Source: Thermoplasmata archaeon (GTDB lineage Archaea; Thermoplasmatota; Thermoplasmata; UBA10834). Taken from it: a stretch of 6,092 nucleotides of DNA. The notes below the pieces were generated by a model. It was not told the origin of the DNA and did not search any database. It saw only the letters and a program-made list of their open reading frames with translations. The stretch spans positions 5,926 to 12,017 of the forward strand of contig DUKU01000190.1 of assembly GCA_013329135.1 (NCBI GenBank). The letters run 5' to 3'. The position numbers and the translations under genes were made by a program. How positions within the stretch are numbered: the first letter of the stretch is position 1; the number at the start of each line of letters is the position of its first letter. Below are positions 4,123 to 6,092 of the stretch, piece by piece.

Positions 4123-4512
4123 ATGGTCGGGGAATCCAGTGGGCATCGAGAGACCTCTCCCTCAGCGGGCATCAAGGGGAAGGTTCCGCACGGAAGAAAC
4201 GTGGGCGATGGAAACGGGAAGGCCCGTTCAGGGAATGGCTCGGGCGATCCGAAAGGAGCCGTCGAGAGGGCGGAGGCTTTGGGACGGCTGGACCGCGCCC
4301 AGGCGAAGGCGCTCTCAGACCTGCTCTCGCGGACAAGTGTTTTGGGATTCGAGAGCACGAGGCTCATATCGGTCATGGTGAGCAACATCGCCCTCGAGGA
4401 TTCAGCGACGAAGAGGATGGAGCTGGCCCTCCAGCTGAGGGAGTACCTCGAGGGGGACGGGCTAGCGAAGGACCTGGTCCCGGCGTTGACGGGAGCGTTC
4501 GCTCTCAACTGA
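4123..4512 (+). CDS. Unrecognised protein: disordered N-terminus, helical C-terminal domain
   Basis: No family is recognised for this 129-residue protein. Residues 1-47 are rich in Gly, Ser, Asn, Lys and Arg with almost no hydrophobics, suggesting a flexible tail. Residues 48-120 show amphipathic helices: AVERAEALGRLDRAQAKALS, then LLSRTSVLGFESTRLISVMV, and RMELALQLREYLEGDGLAKD. A short hydrophobic end (VPALTGAFALN) follows. The helical half has strongly G/C-biased third codon positions, as in its neighbours. The ATG at 4123 lacks a clear ribosome binding site. A TTG at 4057 with AGGAG 5 nt upstream would add 22 residues rich in Arg, Gly and Pro, but that stretch is the hairpin region, so I prefer 4123. 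The stop is 25 bp before the V4R start, so the two genes are probably co-transcribed and may act together. Confidence 0.6.
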   Translation: MVGESSGHRETSPSAGIKGKVPHGRNVGDGNGKARSGNGSGDPKGAVERAEALGRLDRAQAKALSDLLSRTSVLGFESTRLISVMVSNIALEDSATKRMELALQLREYLEGDGLAKDLVPALTGAFALN

Positions 4513-4526
4513 GCCTCGGAGACCAT

Positions 4527-4533
4527 GGTGATC
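4527..4533 (+). promoter_or_regulatory. Shine-Dalgarno site of the V4R gene
   Basis: GGTGATC is a full match to the archaeal anti-Shine-Dalgarno (GATCACC) and lies 4 nt before ATG 4538. The in-frame GTG at 4535 would be too close to the site, so 4538 is the likely start. Confidence 0.7.
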
Positions 4534-4537
4534 CGTG

Positions 4538-5332
4538 ATGCTTCACCGGAAGGACTACCTGGACGACCTCGCGAAGGCCAAGCTGGCGAAGGCGGCGTAC
4601 GAGCTCGGGCTCGAAGTGGGGGAGCACGGGCACCTGGACACTGTCGGATGGGTCGGCGCAGAGCTGAGGCACATCATCCAGCAGGCGGAGGACCTCAAGC
4701 TCGTGGACATCGTCAGGCGCAGGTACGAGTTCGGCAAGGAGAAGGGCCATATCAGGAGGCAGGGGAAGTACAACCAATCCGCGACGGCGCACCGGGTGAA
4801 GCCCCTCGGAGGCGGCAACGCCCAGCCCGTGGCGGAGAGCCTCCAGCCCGCCAGGCACGCCGACTTCGCAGAGCGGGTGTCTGCCGAGGAGGGCATCTGG
4901 TCCACGATATCGGTCATGAAGTATGCCCGCGGGAACGAGGAGCTGCAGTCACACCTGAGCAACCTGATCGCCGGCATGGGAGACCTCCACGACAGGATCA
5001 TGCAGATGCCGCCCGGGAGGACGCCGGACCGGACCTTCGACTCGGCGCTCGGCATGATCACGGAAGTGGGATGGCTCAGCACTTACGATGTCAAGTTCTT
5101 TGACGAGAGGAGCGCGATGGCGAACGTCGACACGACCTCGATGTTCGCGCGCTCGTTCGAGAAGTGCGAGGCGCCGATGTGCCTGCCCCTGGGGAACGTG
5201 ATGGAGACAGTCGGGCTCAAGACCTTCGGGAAGCCGATGCTCGCGGTCGAGGAGAAGTGCATGGCCCAGGGTCACGACCACTGCACTTTCAAGCTGTTCC
5301 CGCGCGAGGTGCCCAGGGAGATAGGCGTCTGA
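4538..5332 (+). CDS. V4R-domain (4-vinyl reductase-like) sensor protein
   Basis: This 264-residue soluble protein carries a C-terminal V4R domain at about residues 165-255. The signature is C210 and C215 (EKCEAPMCLPLGN), G231, then VEEKCMAQGHDHCTFKLF with E238, E239, C241, G245, H246, H248 and C249. V4R domains bind small molecules and in methanogen MsvR the domain's cysteines sense redox state; here the four cysteines and the histidines could do the same or hold a metal. Residues 1-75 form charged helices (KAKLAKAAYELGLEVGEHGH and following) of unknown fold. I do not see a clear winged helix, so direct DNA binding is not shown. Residues 76-110 look like a flexible linker, and 111-165 a second helical segment. 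It lies 25 bp downstream of the disordered protein and is likely co-transcribed. An enzymatic role is less likely than sensing, but not excluded. Confidence 0.82.
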   Translation: MLHRKDYLDDLAKAKLAKAAYELGLEVGEHGHLDTVGWVGAELRHIIQQAEDLKLVDIVRRRYEFGKEKGHIRRQGKYNQSATAHRVKPLGGGNAQPVAESLQPARHADFAERVSAEEGIWSTISVMKYARGNEELQSHLSNLIAGMGDLHDRIMQMPPGRTPDRTFDSALGMITEVGWLSTYDVKFFDERSAMANVDTTSMFARSFEKCEAPMCLPLGNVMETVGLKTFGKPMLAVEEKCMAQGHDHCTFKLFPREVPREIGV

Positions 5333-5338
5333 AGCATC

Positions 5339-6088
5339 TCAGGCGCTCACGTGTTCCACGTACCAGAAAGGTCTCTTGATGGCGCTCACCCTGTGCCTGG
5401 ATATCAGGACCGCGGCGGTCATGACGCCCGCGATGTCGAATATGACATCTCCGAGCGTGTCGACGCCCGGGTGGAAGTTGCCCCAGCCGAAGAACATGTC
5501 CGTGAGGAACTCGGCGAACTCGAACATGACGGAGACGAGCAGCATCGTTGTCACGGCGAAGATGAACTTCCTGCGGCCGTTCTCCCTCGGTGGTCCCGAT
5601 GGGCTCAGGGTCCAGCAGATGAAGGACCAGAGGAACAGTGTCATGAGCATCGCGCCCAGGAAGTGGGCCGTGAGGTCGTACCAGGAGAGATGGGACGGCG
5701 AATAGCCGAAGTACTGCGGCAGGCCGGCGTCTATGATGACCGTGAACGCCAGCAATATCAGCGCGCCGCCGGTTATGACCGCCTTCCTCTTGAGCTCTAT
5801 CGCGACGAGCGGGAAGGCGATCCCCAATGAGAACGCATAGGTCCAAGAAGACCAGGTCCAGCCGCCCAGGTACATCGAGAGCGAGAAGAGCGAGAGCAGC
5901 ATCACGAGCACTGATATGGACGCGAATGGGAACTCCGAGAGCCTAGGGAACCGCCGCTTCCTCGTGAGGTCGATGACGGGCGCCCGCTGCGACTCGAGCT
6001 GCAGCATCCGCTCCTTGTATCGTACGACATACGGGGCTGCGCCTGAGTTGAGCGCCTGACCCTTCGGAGATGCTCCTTCGCTCGTCAC
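5339..6088 (-). CDS. Six-helix membrane protein, DUF2238/VanZ-like pattern (may extend past the window)
   Basis: This protein has 249 residues from GTG 6088, but the frame stays open to the window edge, so the true start may lie outside; M28 (ATG at about 6007) is an internal alternative. About six transmembrane helices are visible at residues 55-76, 82-98, 103-121, 140-160, 175-194 and 212-230. Conserved-looking polar residues within or beside helices are Y137-D138 and H142 in WYDLTAHFLGA, E190, E193 and D197 in FEFAEFLTD, and D210, D214 and D218 in VDTLGDVIFDIAG. The order D-x3-H-x2-G, then E-x2-E, then D-T-x2-D-x3-D resembles DUF2238 (YjdF) and VanZ-like proteins. Their biochemical role is poorly defined. 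The N-terminal 50 residues are basic and probably cytoplasmic. It converges on the V4R gene with a 6-bp gap and is not obviously co-regulated with it. Confidence 0.7.
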   Translation of the reverse strand: MTSEGASPKGQALNSGAAPYVVRYKERMLQLESQRAPVIDLTRKRRFPRLSEFPFASISVLVMLLSLFSLSMYLGGWTWSSWTYAFSLGIAFPLVAIELKRKAVITGGALILLAFTVIIDAGLPQYFGYSPSHLSWYDLTAHFLGAMLMTLFLWSFICWTLSPSGPPRENGRRKFIFAVTTMLLVSVMFEFAEFLTDMFFGWGNFHPGVDTLGDVIFDIAGVMTAAVLISRHRVSAIKRPFWYVEHVSA

Positions 6089-6092
6089 CGGA

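Overview
The window looks like a piece of a high-G+C archaeal chromosome. The evidence is TATA-type boxes at archaeal spacing upstream of several genes, a GGTGATC Shine-Dalgarno site matching the archaeal 16S 3' end, heavy use of AGG for arginine, and archaeal-style small ribbon-helix-helix (RHH), zinc-ribbon and V4R proteins. A Thermoplasmatota-like or methanogen-related euryarchaeal lineage would fit, but this is inference. I see no tRNA, rRNA, IS element, integrase or CRISPR array.

Layout from left to right. (1) Bases 1-882 (+) hold the C-terminal part of a sodium:solute symporter of the SSS/PutP-like family, cut by the window edge. (2) An RHH protein, RHH1, ends 8 bp away on the - strand. 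Its promoter is a palindrome centred on a TATA box, and it has no canonical start codon at the place where homology to its paralogue begins. (3) A 38-residue zinc-ribbon miniprotein lies at 1265-1381 (+). (4) An ArsM-like SAM methyltransferase (1529-2251, -) and a glycerol dehydrogenase-family enzyme (2371-3450, +) are transcribed apart from a 15-bp palindrome that can serve as a TATA box on both strands. (5) A 61-residue Cys-rich miniprotein (3527-3712, +) overlaps tail-to-tail with a second RHH protein, RHH2 (3666-3914, -). (6) A structured leader of three consecutive inverted repeats precedes an apparent two-gene unit: an unrecognised protein with a disordered N-terminus (4123-4512) and a V4R-domain protein (4538-5332). 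(7) A six-helix membrane protein, DUF2238/VanZ-like in pattern (5339 to about 6088, -), ends 6 bp from the V4R gene and may continue past the window.

The theme is small regulators and metal- or thiol-binding proteins around two enzyme genes. The two RHH proteins are clear paralogues (about 48% identity over 63 positions by eye) and bracket the methyltransferase/dehydrogenase pair. Each faces a divergent + strand gene across a short intergenic region with inverted repeats and a TGTACTC-type element. A plausible but unproven reading is a locally duplicated regulator controlling nearby redox, metal or thiol-related genes. The V4R domain is a ligand- or redox-sensing module in other archaeal regulators such as MsvR.
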